Shown here: in pieces, positions 8,401 to 16,562 of the stretch | Layout: every line of letters starts with the position of its first letter | Numbering within the stretch: position 1 is the first letter of the stretch | From: Catenulispora sp. EB89 | GTDB taxonomy: Bacteria > Actinomycetota > Actinomycetes > Streptomycetales > Catenulisporaceae | DNA length: 64,000 nucleotides | Reading direction: 5' to 3' | Assembly (NCBI RefSeq): GCF_041261445.1 | Contig: NZ_JBGCCU010000042.1 | Coordinates: 1 to 64,000, forward strand | The notes under the pieces: generated by a model | The model's database searches: none | Seen by the model: the letters and a program-made list of their open reading frames with translations, nothing else | What the model was told of the DNA's origin: nothing | Made by a program: the position numbers and the translations under genes

Positions 8401-8516
8401 GCGCAGTGTCTCCCCATCGTCGGCGGGTGCCCGGCCATTGCATCCGACAGTAACGTGTTCTAGTTTGCCCGGGACAGTACTCGATCAGTGCGAGATCAGC
8501 GCGAAGGGACCGGCGT

Positions 8517-9374
8517 ATGCCCATCGACCCCGAGAAGGCCTTGGCCGCCCCGGCTACGAGCATCGAGCTGGCCTGGACCCCGAAGGACGTCCAGCTCTAC
8601 CACCTGGGCCTGGGCGCGGGTGTCCCGGCGACCGATCCGGCGGAGCTGGCCTACGTCTACGAGAAGAGCCTCAAGGTTCTGCCGACCTTCGCGGTGGTGG
8701 CCGGCGGCGCGCTGGGCTTCTCGCTGCTCGCCAACCCGGGCATCGACATCCAGCTGGTCAACGTGCTGCACGGCGGCCAGTCGATCACCGTGCACCGCGC
8801 CATCCCGGCCTCCGGGCAGGCCACCGCGACCGCGCGCGTCACCGACGTCTGGGACAAGGGCAAGGCCGCGGTGATCCGCACCGAGAGCGTGATCGCCGAC
8901 GCCGACGGCCCCATCTGGACCAATCACTCGCAGATCTTCGTCCGCGGCGAGGGCGGCTTCGGCGGCGAGCGCGGCCCCTCGACCGTGGACACCACGCCTG
9001 AGCGCGCGCCGGACCACGTCGTCGAGGTGAAGACCCTGGAGCAGCTGGCGCTCATCTACCGGCTGTCCGGGGACTGGAACCCGCTGCACGCCGATCCGGA
9101 GTTCGCCGCGATGGCCGGCTTCGACCGCCCGATCCTGCACGGCCTGTGCTCCTACGGCATCACCTGCAAGGCCGTCGTCGACACCGTCCTGGCTGGCGAC
9201 GTGACGCGGGTGACGGAGTACTCCACGCGCTTCGCCGGGATCTTCTTCCCCGGCGAGACCATGCGCGTGCAGATGTGGGACGACGGCGCGGGCCGCGTGG
9301 ACGTCGTGTCCACCTCGGCCGAGCGCGACGACGCCGTGGTGCTGGCCAACACCGTGCTGACCTACAAGCCCTAG
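8517..9374 (+). CDS. MaoC-type enoyl-CoA hydratase 2
   Basis: A 285-residue double hot-dog protein of the hydratase-2/MaoC family, which adds water to trans-2-enoyl-CoA to give the (R)-3-hydroxyacyl-CoA. The hydratase-2 signature YRLSGDWNPLHADPEFA lies at about 180-196, supplying the catalytic Asp and His, and is followed by DRPILHG. The N-terminal half is the non-catalytic hot-dog. It corresponds to the hydratase part of peroxisomal multifunctional enzyme 2, whose dehydrogenase counterpart could be the SDR at 10572. GAAGGGA 8 nt upstream supports ATG 8517. Likely first gene of the 8517-11477 unit. Confidence 0.9.
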   Translation: MPIDPEKALAAPATSIELAWTPKDVQLYHLGLGAGVPATDPAELAYVYEKSLKVLPTFAVVAGGALGFSLLANPGIDIQLVNVLHGGQSITVHRAIPASGQATATARVTDVWDKGKAAVIRTESVIADADGPIWTNHSQIFVRGEGGFGGERGPSTVDTTPERAPDHVVEVKTLEQLALIYRLSGDWNPLHADPEFAAMAGFDRPILHGLCSYGITCKAVVDTVLAGDVTRVTEYSTRFAGIFFPGETMRVQMWDDGAGRVDVVSTSAERDDAVVLANTVLTYKP

Positions 9375-9383
9375 TTCTACCTC

Positions 9384-9439
9384 CGGTCCTCCCTCCAGAG
9401 GTCGGTCCTTTCCTAGAGCCCGGTCCTCCTTCTAGAGGT
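9384..9439. repeat. Three direct 18-19 bp repeats upstream of adh
   Basis: In the 116-bp spacer between the hydratase and alcohol dehydrogenase genes, CGGTCCT-type units start at 9384, 9403 and 9421. The first and third agree at about 17 of 19 positions, ending CCAGAGGT or CTAGAGGT. They could be regulator binding sites or simple duplications. Confidence 0.6.
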
Positions 9440-9490
9440 AGAGACAGGCCGAAAAAGCTATACAGACAAAGAAAAAGACAGGAACCCCTC

Positions 9491-10570
9491 ATGCGCGCAG
9501 CAGTCCTGTTCGAGATCGGCAGCCAGACCCTCGACGTCCGTGACGACGTCACCCTCGCCGACCCCGGCCCCGGCGAGGTGCGGATCCGGATCCACGCCAC
9601 CGGCGTGTGCCACTCGGACCTGTCGGCGATGACCGGGGTCCTGCCGCAGCCCGCGCCCTTCGTGCCCGGCCACGAGGGCGCCGGCGAGGTCGTCGCGGTC
9701 GGCGCCGCCGTGGACAAGGTGGCCGTCGGCGACCACGTCATCGTGTGCTGGAACCCGCCGTGCGGGGACTGCTCCTTCTGCCGCGGCGGCCAGGGCAACC
9801 TGTGCGTGAACATCTTCTTCGGCATGACCATGACGCCGCACTTCAAGGTCGACGGCGCCGACGTCTACGGCTTCGCCGGCAACGGCACCTTCGCCGAGGA
9901 GATGGTCGTGCCGTGGCAGTGCGCGGTGAAGATCCCGGACGACGTGCCGTACGAGATCGCCGCCCTGATCGGCTGTGGCGTGACCACCGGCGTCGGCGCC
10001 GTGATCAACACCGCCGAGGTCCAGCCCGGCTCCTCGGTCGCGGTGATCGGCGCCGGCGGCGTCGGGATCAGCGTGATCCAGGGCGCGCGGATCGCCGGGG
10101 CCGCCGAGATCGTCGCCATCGACCCGGTCGAGGCCAAGCACGACGTCGCCCTCCGCTTCGGCGCCACCCGGGCCGTCAAGCCGGAGGACGCCGACGCCGC
10201 CAAGGCCGAGGTGACCGGCGGGACCGGCTTCGACTACGTCTTCGAAGTGGTCGGCCGCTCGGCGCTGGTGAAGCAGGCCTACGCCCTGACCCGCCGCGGC
10301 GGCACCGTCACGGTCGTCGGCGCCGGGAAGTACGACGACCACGTCGACTTCAACATGTTCCAGCTCTTCTTCGACAACAAGAAGGTCCTCGGCTCCTACT
10401 ACGGCGGTGCCGACCCCCGCCGGGAGTACGGCCGGCTGATCGCGCTGTGGCGCGCCGGCCGGCTGGACCTGGAGGGCATGATCAGCGCCCGGCTCAAGCT
10501 CGACGACATCAACCAAGCCCTGGAGCTGCTGCGCACCGGCGCCGCGATCCGGACGATCATTGAGGTCTGA
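9491..10570 (+). CDS. Zinc-dependent alcohol dehydrogenase (class III-like)
   Basis: A 359-residue medium-chain dehydrogenase. The catalytic zinc Cys is in GVCHSD (about 37-42) and the zinc signature is GHEGAGEVVAVG. The structural zinc loop CGDCSFCRGGQGNLC has its four Cys. A GAGGVG Rossmann motif lies near 190. The overall pattern resembles the NDMA-dependent or mycothiol-linked alcohol/aldehyde dehydrogenases of actinomycetes. Its substrate is probably an alcohol, aldehyde or hydroxyacyl intermediate linked to the flanking hydratase and SDR. ATG 9491 has AGGA 9 nt upstream, so longer in-frame extensions are rejected. Its stop is one base from the next start, implying translational coupling. 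Confidence 0.9.
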   Translation: MRAAVLFEIGSQTLDVRDDVTLADPGPGEVRIRIHATGVCHSDLSAMTGVLPQPAPFVPGHEGAGEVVAVGAAVDKVAVGDHVIVCWNPPCGDCSFCRGGQGNLCVNIFFGMTMTPHFKVDGADVYGFAGNGTFAEEMVVPWQCAVKIPDDVPYEIAALIGCGVTTGVGAVINTAEVQPGSSVAVIGAGGVGISVIQGARIAGAAEIVAIDPVEAKHDVALRFGATRAVKPEDADAAKAEVTGGTGFDYVFEVVGRSALVKQAYALTRRGGTVTVVGAGKYDDHVDFNMFQLFFDNKKVLGSYYGGADPRREYGRLIALWRAGRLDLEGMISARLKLDDINQALELLRTGAAIRTIIEV

Positions 10571-10571
10571 C

Positions 10572-11477
10572 ATGACGACATCCCTCACGGACCGCGCGGC
10601 GATCGTCACCGGCGCGGGCCGCGGACTCGGCCGTGCCGAAGCGCTGGAGCTGGCCCGGCAGGGCGCCGCGGTCGTGGTGAACGACCACGATCCGGCCATC
10701 GCCGAGCAGACCGCCGCCGACATCGTCAAGGCCGGCGGTCAGGCCGTCGCCTCCGCCGGCGACGTCTCGGACTTCGACTACGCCGAATCCCTGACCCGGC
10801 TGGCGATCGAGCGGTTCGGCACCCTGGACATCCTGGTCAACAACGCCGGGATCCTGCGCGACCGCATGGTGTTCTCGATGTCCGAGCAGGAATGGGACGA
10901 CGTCCTGCGCGTGCACGCCAAAGGCCACTTCGCGCTGACCCGGCACGCCACGGCGCACTGGCGCGAGCAGTCGAAGGCCGCCGGCGGACCGGTCTACGGC
11001 CGCATCGTCAACACCTCCTCCGAAGCCTTCCTCGCCGGCGCCGCCGGCCAGGCCAACTACGCCGCGGCCAAAGCCGCGATCGTCGGCCTGACCACCGCCA
11101 CCGCCAACGGCTGCGCGCGCTACGGCGTCCGGGCCAACGCGATCTGCCCGCGGGCCCGCACCAAGATGACCGAGGACGTCTTCGCAGGCTTCGAAGCTCC
11201 GGCCGAGGGCATGGACCCGCTGGCCGTCGAACACGTCGCCCCGCTGGTCGCCTACCTCGCGTCCCCGGCCGCCGACAAGGTGAACGGCCAGGTCTTCGTC
11301 GTGCACGGCGGCATGGTGCTGCTGATGCAGCGTCCGGTGGTCGAGGAACGCTGGGATTCCACGCTGGAGACGTTCACCGCCGGAGAGCTCGAAACCGTGC
11401 TCAGCCCCTACTTCGAGGCCAAGAAACCCGGCGAGAACTTCAGCGCGACAGACGTGTTGTCGCTCCGTCGGCGTTGA
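10572..11477 (+). CDS. SDR, 3-hydroxyacyl-CoA dehydrogenase-like
   Basis: A 301-residue short-chain dehydrogenase. TGAGRGLG is at 14-21, NNAG near 90, catalytic Ser in NTSSEA and YAAAK near 160. The region resembles the dehydrogenase domain of multifunctional enzyme 2 (GILRDRMVFSMSEQEWDDVLRVH), and the C-terminus is about 50 residues longer than a classical SDR. With the hydratase-2 at 8517 it would make the two consecutive beta-oxidation activities of MFE-2 as separate proteins. The ATG lies one base after the ADH stop, so the genes are co-translated. Confidence 0.85.
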   Translation: MTTSLTDRAAIVTGAGRGLGRAEALELARQGAAVVVNDHDPAIAEQTAADIVKAGGQAVASAGDVSDFDYAESLTRLAIERFGTLDILVNNAGILRDRMVFSMSEQEWDDVLRVHAKGHFALTRHATAHWREQSKAAGGPVYGRIVNTSSEAFLAGAAGQANYAAAKAAIVGLTTATANGCARYGVRANAICPRARTKMTEDVFAGFEAPAEGMDPLAVEHVAPLVAYLASPAADKVNGQVFVVHGGMVLLMQRPVVEERWDSTLETFTAGELETVLSPYFEAKKPGENFSATDVLSLRRR

Positions 11478-11522
11478 GCTTTATCCTGTGCCCCTAGGCC
11501 TTATCAATAGGGGGTTCGGGCA

Positions 11523-12191
11523 ATGGCCGACGAGAACACTTTTTGGTTCAGCAACAACCACCGCGACTACTCCAACCAGTACGGCAACGACGCCGGATTC
11601 GAGTTCGAGTTCTACTGCCAGCGGTGCAGCGACACCTGGCGCAGCGGCTTCGAACCGTACAAGGCGGCGCGCGCCGCCGGCTGGATCCGCCGGGCGTCCA
11701 ACATGGCGCACGGGGCCGCCTCGACGATCGGCTGGGACGTCGCCGAGGGGGTCGACGGCCTGGTGCAGAGCGGCTGGCACAAGGCACGCGACGCCTCATT
11801 CAAGGAGGCGATCGCCGCCGCGGAGAAGCACTTCAATCGCTGCGGACGCTGCACGTCGTACGTCTGCGCGCGCTGCTGGAGCCCGGAGCGCGGACTGTGC
11901 ACGAACTGCGCCCCGGACCTGGCCGCCGAGGTCGAGTCCGCGCGCAGCCACGGCATGGTCGACGCCGCGACGATGAAGGCCCGCGAGTTCGGCGCCGGAC
12001 TGGCTGCCGAGGTCGACGTCGCCACGCAGAAGCAGCTGGTCTGCCTGTCCTGCGGGCACGAGACGCATGGCGCGAAGTTCTGCCCGGACTGCGGGGCGAA
12101 GCAGAACGCCGATCCGGGGACGTGCGGCGGGTGCGGGTCGCAGGTGGTGCTGGGGGCGAAGTTCTGCCCTGAGTGCGGGAAGCCGCAGTAG
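11523..12191 (+). CDS. Multi-zinc-ribbon protein, unknown function
   Basis: A 222-residue soluble protein with several Cys pairs. CQRC lies near 33, then CGRC...CARC and CTNC at about 107-130. Two C-terminal double zinc ribbons follow, CLSCG...FCPDCG and CGGCG...FCPECG (about 178-220). The middle (about 50-105) is helical with little Cys. I recognise no specific family; such treble-ribbon proteins usually bind nucleic acid or act as scaffolds. ATG 11523 is preceded by GGGGG about 10 nt upstream. It stands alone and a good terminator follows at 12274. Confidence 0.8.
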   Translation: MADENTFWFSNNHRDYSNQYGNDAGFEFEFYCQRCSDTWRSGFEPYKAARAAGWIRRASNMAHGAASTIGWDVAEGVDGLVQSGWHKARDASFKEAIAAAEKHFNRCGRCTSYVCARCWSPERGLCTNCAPDLAAEVESARSHGMVDAATMKAREFGAGLAAEVDVATQKQLVCLSCGHETHGAKFCPDCGAKQNADPGTCGGCGSQVVLGAKFCPECGKPQ

Positions 12192-12273
12192 GACGCGGCG
12201 GTAGGTAGTCAGGCAGTACGGAAGCAGGCGGCGCGGCAGCGGCGGCCGATGGGGCGGGGAACCCTACGGCTCA

Positions 12274-12295
12274 GCCGGTGCCGCGCCGGCTTTTT
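12274..12295 (+). terminator. Rho-independent terminator after zinc-ribbon gene
   Basis: GCCGGTG-CCG-CGCCGGC forms a 7-bp stem (one G-T pair) with a 3-nt loop, followed directly by TTTTT. It lies 83 bp after the zinc-ribbon stop and is the only hairpin noted here with a classical T tract. Confidence 0.75.
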
Positions 12296-12316
12296 GTCGG
12301 TTTCGGCCAGGACGCC

Positions 12317-12427
12317 ATGTCCGCGCCGAGCGCCGAGGAGCACGAGTTCTCCGTGCGGGTGACGTTCCCGCGCTTCGGGAAGCTCACCCGCACCGAGGGC
12401 TACCTGGCCCAGCCGCTCACGGCTTGA
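12317..12427 (+). CDS. Possible 36-residue ORF, doubtful
   Basis: An ATG-initiated frame downstream of the terminator encodes about 36 residues (MSAPSAEEHEFSVRVTF..., ending QPLTA) and overlaps the 3' end of the minus-strand oxidoreductase by 11 bp. No ribosome-binding site is evident. It could be the tail of a lost gene, since FSVRVTFPRFGKLTRTEGY reads like real protein. Low confidence. Confidence 0.2.
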   Translation: MSAPSAEEHEFSVRVTFPRFGKLTRTEGYLAQPLTA

Positions 12428-13340
12428 CGATCGTCTTCCCCCTGGCCCCGCCGTGCTGGATCCGCGCCACCGCCTGCGGTGCCTGCTCCAGCGGCACCTC
12501 GGCCTCCACGAACACCCGCAGCGTCCCGCCGTCGACCTCCTTGGCCAGCGCGGCCAGCAGCTCGGCGGAGGGCTGCACGCGGAAGGAGATCTCCTCCACG
12601 CCGGACTGCACGCTGCCGCGCTCGCGCGTCGCGCCGCGGGTGCTCACCGCCACGCCGCCGTCGTGGACCAGCTTCTTGTTCGCCTCGAACGCCTCGCCGT
12701 CGGCGGAGACCAGGTCGACCAGCACGTCCACGCCGTCCGGGTACTCGTCGCGGCAGATGCGGTCCGCGGCGTTCTGGGCCGAGGTGTCGATGGTCACCGC
12801 CGCGCCGAACAGGCCCAGGCGGACGCTCTCGTCGCCGCGCGTCACCGCCAGCACGCGGGCGTCGCGCGCCGAGGCCAGCTGGGTCAGGAAGGTGCCGACG
12901 CCGCCGGCCGCGCCGATCAGCAGCAGGCTCTCGCCGCCGCGGACCTCGGCGGCCTCCAGGATGCCCAGCGCGGTCAGGCCGGCGGTCGGCAGGGCGGCGG
13001 CGGTCTTGAGCTCCACGGCGTCCGGGGCCGGGCCGATCGGGCCGGTCTCGTCGACGACCACGTATTCGGCGTAGGTGCCGGCCGCGCGGCCGAAGACCGG
13101 GTCGCCGGCGGTGTAGCGGGTGACGCCTTCGCCGACCGCCTCCACCCGGCCGGCGAAGTCGACGCCCATCACCAGCGGCAGCGGCGGCTTGCCGTACGCG
13201 CCGGAGGCGAGGATGGCGTCCACCGGGTTGACGCCCGCGGCCTCCACGCGCACCAGCAGCTGTCCCGGCCCGGCGGCGGGCTTGGGCACGTCGAGCAGCT
13301 CGGGAGTGGCCCCGTAGTCCTTCACTCCGACCGCGCGCAT
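12417..13340 (-). CDS. NADP-dependent quinone oxidoreductase-like MDR protein
   Basis: A 307-residue medium-chain reductase of the zinc-free quinone reductase/zeta-crystallin type. The N-terminal GroES-like domain reads MRAVGVKDYG...NPVDAILASG, with GVDFAGRVEAVG where zinc enzymes have GHE. The Rossmann motif IGAAGGVGTF lies at about 142-151. No structural-zinc Cys cluster is present. Expected activity is NADPH-dependent reduction of quinones or enones. GGGAGGA 6 nt upstream supports ATG 13340. Monocistronic and divergent from the Nif3-like gene. Confidence 0.88.
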   Translation of the reverse strand: MRAVGVKDYGATPELLDVPKPAAGPGQLLVRVEAAGVNPVDAILASGAYGKPPLPLVMGVDFAGRVEAVGEGVTRYTAGDPVFGRAAGTYAEYVVVDETGPIGPAPDAVELKTAAALPTAGLTALGILEAAEVRGGESLLLIGAAGGVGTFLTQLASARDARVLAVTRGDESVRLGLFGAAVTIDTSAQNAADRICRDEYPDGVDVLVDLVSADGEAFEANKKLVHDGGVAVSTRGATRERGSVQSGVEEISFRVQPSAELLAALAKEVDGGTLRVFVEAEVPLEQAPQAVARIQHGGARGKTIVKP

Positions 13341-13484
13341 CCTGGTTCCTCCCGTGTGTGGTCGCCACTTGACACGAATCTGCGGCCTGAGGAGCGCCGC
13401 CGCTAGCCGGGGCGGTCAAACGGGCGGGTCCGGATCGTGGCCGAACGCGCGGGTCCGGATCAAGGAACCCGCCGCGCGGCCCGG

Positions 13485-13490
13485 TAACGT
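13485..13490 (+). promoter_or_regulatory. -10 hexamer, leaderless Nif3-like mRNA
   Basis: TAACGT ends 7 nt before ATG 13498 and no Shine-Dalgarno is present. Confidence 0.5.
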
Positions 13491-13497
13491 ACTGCGC

Positions 13498-14358
13498 ATG
13501 CCAGATCCCGCCGCCGTCATCGATGTGAGCACCGCCGCCCCGACCCTGCGAGACGTCGTGGCGATCCTGGAGGGGGTCTACAACCCGGCCTGGGCCGAGT
13601 CGTGGGACGCGGTCGGGCTGGTCTGCGGCGACCCGGACGAGCCGGTCCGCACCGTCGGCTTCGCCGTCGACCCGGTGGCCGCGGTGATCGACGAGGCGCT
13701 GGAGCGCGGGGCCGACCTGCTGGTCACGCACCACCCGCTGTTCCTGCGCGGGGTCCACGGCGTCCCGGCGACCACGTACAAGGGCCGCCTCGTGCACCGC
13801 CTGATCCGCGGCGGCACCGCGCTGTTCACCGCGCACACCAACGCCGACTCCGCCGACCCCGGCGTCTCCGACGCCCTGGCCCGGGCCCTGGACCTGCACG
13901 ACCTGCGGCCGCTGGAGCCGCGTGCGGCGAACCCCGAGCTGGGCATCGGCCGGGTCGGCGAGCTGGCCGCCGCCGAGCCGCTGAGCGCCTTCGCCGCGCG
14001 GGTCGCCGCCGCGCTGCCGGCGACCTCCGGGGGCGTGCGGGTGGCCGGGGATCCGGACCGTCCGGTGCGGCGGGTCGCGGTGTGCGGGGGAGCGGGGGAC
14101 ACGCTTTTCGGCGCTGTTCGTAGCTCCGGGTCCGACGTCTACGTCACCGCCGACCTGCGGCACCACCCGGCGTCCGAGGCGCTGGAGACGGGAGGGCCGG
14201 CGCTGGTGGACGTGGCGCACTGGGCCAGCGAGTGGCCGTGGCTTCAGTACGCGGCGCAGACCTTGCGTTCCACGCTCGGGGCTGCCGGGGCTAACGTGGA
14301 CACGTACGTTTCCACGCTGGTCACCGATCCGTGGACCGCGCACCTGGCAGCGAGGTAG
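13498..14358 (+). CDS. Nif3-like dinuclear metal centre protein
   Basis: A 286-residue member of the NIF3/YbgI (DUF34) family, toroidal hexamers with a dimetal centre. Metal-ligand motifs are visible: TSHHPL-type THHPLFLRG (about 76-84), HTNAD (about 112-116), and the C-terminal DVAHWASEWP. The internal PII-like insertion is mostly absent. A role in cofactor or nucleotide repair has been proposed for the family; it is not settled. It is the first gene of a conserved actinobacterial trio with the zinc-ribbon protein and RNase H/phosphatase downstream (Rv2230c-Rv2228c order, recalled). In-frame upstream extension is rejected because the -10 hexamer lies inside it. Confidence 0.88.
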   Translation: MPDPAAVIDVSTAAPTLRDVVAILEGVYNPAWAESWDAVGLVCGDPDEPVRTVGFAVDPVAAVIDEALERGADLLVTHHPLFLRGVHGVPATTYKGRLVHRLIRGGTALFTAHTNADSADPGVSDALARALDLHDLRPLEPRAANPELGIGRVGELAAAEPLSAFAARVAAALPATSGGVRVAGDPDRPVRRVAVCGGAGDTLFGAVRSSGSDVYVTADLRHHPASEALETGGPALVDVAHWASEWPWLQYAAQTLRSTLGAAGANVDTYVSTLVTDPWTAHLAAR

Positions 14359-14417
14359 AACCCGCCGCCGTCGGAACGCGACGTACGCGAAGAACAAGTC
14401 AAGAGAGAGGCACTGCC

Positions 14418-15155
14418 CTGAACGCGAACCCCGCCGACCAGCAACGCCTGCTGGACCTGCACGGCCTGGACGTGCGCCTGGCGCAGCTGGCGCACAAGCG
14501 GCGCACCCTGCCGGAGCTGGCCGAGGCCGAGAAGGTGGACCGGCGCCTGGCGGACCTGCGCGACGTCCTGGTCGCCGCCGAGACCGCCGAGGGCGACGTC
14601 GCGCGCGAGCAGAAGAAGGCCGAGGCCGACGTCGAGCAGGTGGTGAACCGCGCCACCCGGGACCGGCAGATGCTGGAGTCCGGCCGCGGCTCGGCCAAGG
14701 ACCTGGAGAACATCCAGCACGAGCTCCAGACCCTGGCCCGGCGCCAGTCCGACCTGGAGGACGTGGTCCTGGAGGTCATGGAGCGGCGCGAGGCGGCGCA
14801 GACCCGGGTCGCCGAGATGACCGTGCAGCGGGACGAGGCGCAGGCCCGGCGGGACGAGGTGAACGCCGTGCTGGCCAAGTCCTCCGAGGCGATCGACGGC
14901 GACGTCGAGGCGGTCACCGCCGAGCGCGAGACCACCGCCGGCGTCATCCCGGAGGACCTGCTGGCGCTGTACGAGCGCATCCGCGCCGACAACGGCGTGG
15001 GCGCCGCGGCCATCCGCCAGCGCCGCTGCGACGGCTGCCAGCTGGAGCTGGACATCAGCGAGGTCAACGCGATCAAGGCGGCGGCCGCCGACCAGGTCGT
15101 CCGGCACGATGTGTGCGGCAGCATCCTGGTGCGCGTCGCGGAGTCGGGGCTTTAG
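14418..15155 (+). CDS. Coiled-coil C4-type zinc-ribbon protein (DUF164-like), CTG start
   Basis: A 245-residue protein with a long coiled coil (about 10-190) rich in Glu, Arg and Ala and a C-terminal zinc ribbon. RRCDGCQLEL supplies one Cys pair. The second half reads HDVCG, with His where the family usually has Cys, so the site would be CxxC/HxxC. I place the start at CTG 14418 because AAGAGAGAGG lies 7 nt upstream, homologous N-termini begin near NA(N/D)PADQ, and there is no ATG or GTG at a suitable place. An in-frame GTG at 14331 lies inside the preceding gene. Middle gene of the Nif3/RNase H trio. Confidence 0.85.
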   Translation: MNANPADQQRLLDLHGLDVRLAQLAHKRRTLPELAEAEKVDRRLADLRDVLVAAETAEGDVAREQKKAEADVEQVVNRATRDRQMLESGRGSAKDLENIQHELQTLARRQSDLEDVVLEVMERREAAQTRVAEMTVQRDEAQARRDEVNAVLAKSSEAIDGDVEAVTAERETTAGVIPEDLLALYERIRADNGVGAAAIRQRRCDGCQLELDISEVNAIKAAAADQVVRHDVCGSILVRVAESGL

Positions 15156-15244
15156 GGCGCGGGCCGGCCGGTCGGACGGCACGAGCGGTAAGGGCGGCTA
15201 GGGCGGCTAGGGCAGCCGGGACGGCAAGGACAGCAAGGACAGCA

Positions 15245-16495
15245 ATGGCGCGCGCGTTCATCGTCGAGGCCGACGGGGCCTCCCGCGGCAACCCCGGCCC
15301 GGCCTCGTACGGCGCGCTGGTCGCCGACGCCGCCACCGGCGAGGTCCTGGTCGAACTCGCCGAGGGTCTCGGCGTGGTGACCAACAACGTTGCGGAGTAC
15401 CGCGGCCTGATCGCCGGGCTGCGCGCCGCCTACGCCCTCGACCCGGAGGCGGAGGTCGAGGTGCGCATGGACTCCAAGCTGGCGGTCCAGCAGATGACCG
15501 GGGAGTGGCAGGTCAGGCACCCGGACATCCGGGCGCTGGCGGTGCAGGCGCGCACGGCGTTCCCCCGGGCCGGCGCGGTGCGCTACACGTGGGTGCCGCG
15601 CGCGGAGAACAAGAGGGCTGACGCGCTGGCGAACCTGGCGCTGGACGACGCGGCGGCGGCGAAGGCGAAGATGCGCGAGGCGGAGGCGATGATCGCGGCT
15701 TTCCGGGCGGATCGGGAGGCTCGGGAGGCTCGCGGGGGCGGGGTTGGCGGGGCCAGCGGGGATGCGGCCACGGCGCCGGCCGATGCCGGGCCGTCAGCCG
15801 GTGCCGAGCCGGTGGCTGGTGCTGGTTCCAGCCCGGCGCCGCAGCACCAACCGAGCTGGACCCCGGCCCCCGACATGGGCCCGCCGACCACCCTCCTGCT
15901 CCTGCGCCACGGCGCCACCCCGCTCACCGCCGAGAGGCGTTTCTCCGGTGTCGGCGACCCCGAACTCGCCGACACCGGCCGCCACCAGGTCGCCGCCGTC
16001 GCGCGCCGCCTGGCCGCCCGCGGCGGCGTCGACGCGATCGTCTCCTCCCCGCTCCGGCGCACCGTCCAGACCGCGCAGGCCGCGGCCGACGCGCTCGGTC
16101 TGTCCGTCGAGATCGACCCCGGCTTCCGCGAGACCGACTTCGGGCTCTGGGACGGCCACAGCTTCGCCGAGGTCCGCGAGCGCTGGCCCGCCGAGCACCG
16201 CGCGTGGCTGGCGTCCACCGCCGTCGCGCCGCCGGGCGGGGAGTCGTTCGACGACGTGACCGTCCGCGTGCTCGCCGCGCGTGACGCGCTGCTGGAGCGC
16301 CACGCGCGCCGCACCGTGCTGGTCGTCTCGCACGTCACACCTATCAAGACCCTGATCCGCGACGCCCTCGGCGCCCCGCCGGAGTCCCTGTACGCGATGG
16401 AACTCTCGGCGGCCTCGCTGTCGGTCGTGACGTGCTACTCCGACGGCCGCGCCCTGATGCGCCTGTTCAACGACACCGCGCATCTGACCGGTTGA
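15245..16495 (+). CDS. Bifunctional RNase H / acid phosphatase
   Basis: A 416-residue fusion. The N-terminal RNase HI domain (about 1-140) has its carboxylates in EADGASRGNPGP, EYRGLIAGL, RMDSKLAVQ and NKRADALANLA. A Gly/Ala/Pro linker covers about 160-210. A histidine-phosphatase (CobC/alpha-ribazole phosphatase-like) domain follows with LLRHGATPLT, SSPLRRTVQTA, an E in FRETDFG and the second catalytic His in VVSHVTP. The architecture matches mycobacterial Rv2228c. The RNase H removes RNA from RNA/DNA hybrids; the phosphatase may act in cobalamin synthesis. ATG 15245 follows a tract of short GGACAGCA-like repeats, with AAGGA 5 nt upstream. Confidence 0.93.
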   Translation: MARAFIVEADGASRGNPGPASYGALVADAATGEVLVELAEGLGVVTNNVAEYRGLIAGLRAAYALDPEAEVEVRMDSKLAVQQMTGEWQVRHPDIRALAVQARTAFPRAGAVRYTWVPRAENKRADALANLALDDAAAAKAKMREAEAMIAAFRADREAREARGGGVGGASGDAATAPADAGPSAGAEPVAGAGSSPAPQHQPSWTPAPDMGPPTTLLLLRHGATPLTAERRFSGVGDPELADTGRHQVAAVARRLAARGGVDAIVSSPLRRTVQTAQAAADALGLSVEIDPGFRETDFGLWDGHSFAEVRERWPAEHRAWLASTAVAPPGGESFDDVTVRVLAARDALLERHARRTVLVVSHVTPIKTLIRDALGAPPESLYAMELSAASLSVVTCYSDGRALMRLFNDTAHLTG

Positions 16496-16548
16496 GGCCG
16501 GGCGCGACGGATCTTCCCGGGCCTGCTTCGCGTCGCGGTGATCGTGGA

Positions 16549-16554
16549 TAGACT
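16549..16554 (+). promoter_or_regulatory. -10 hexamer before lipoprotein gene
   Basis: TAGACT ends 8 nt before ATG 16563; no Shine-Dalgarno is visible. Confidence 0.4.
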
Positions 16555-16562
16555 CCGGCCTC

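Noticed and set aside
9146-9490. 115-codon N-terminal extension of the alcohol dehydrogenase
   Set aside because: It overlaps the hydratase in another frame; MRAAVLFE is the family N-terminus and AGGA precedes it.
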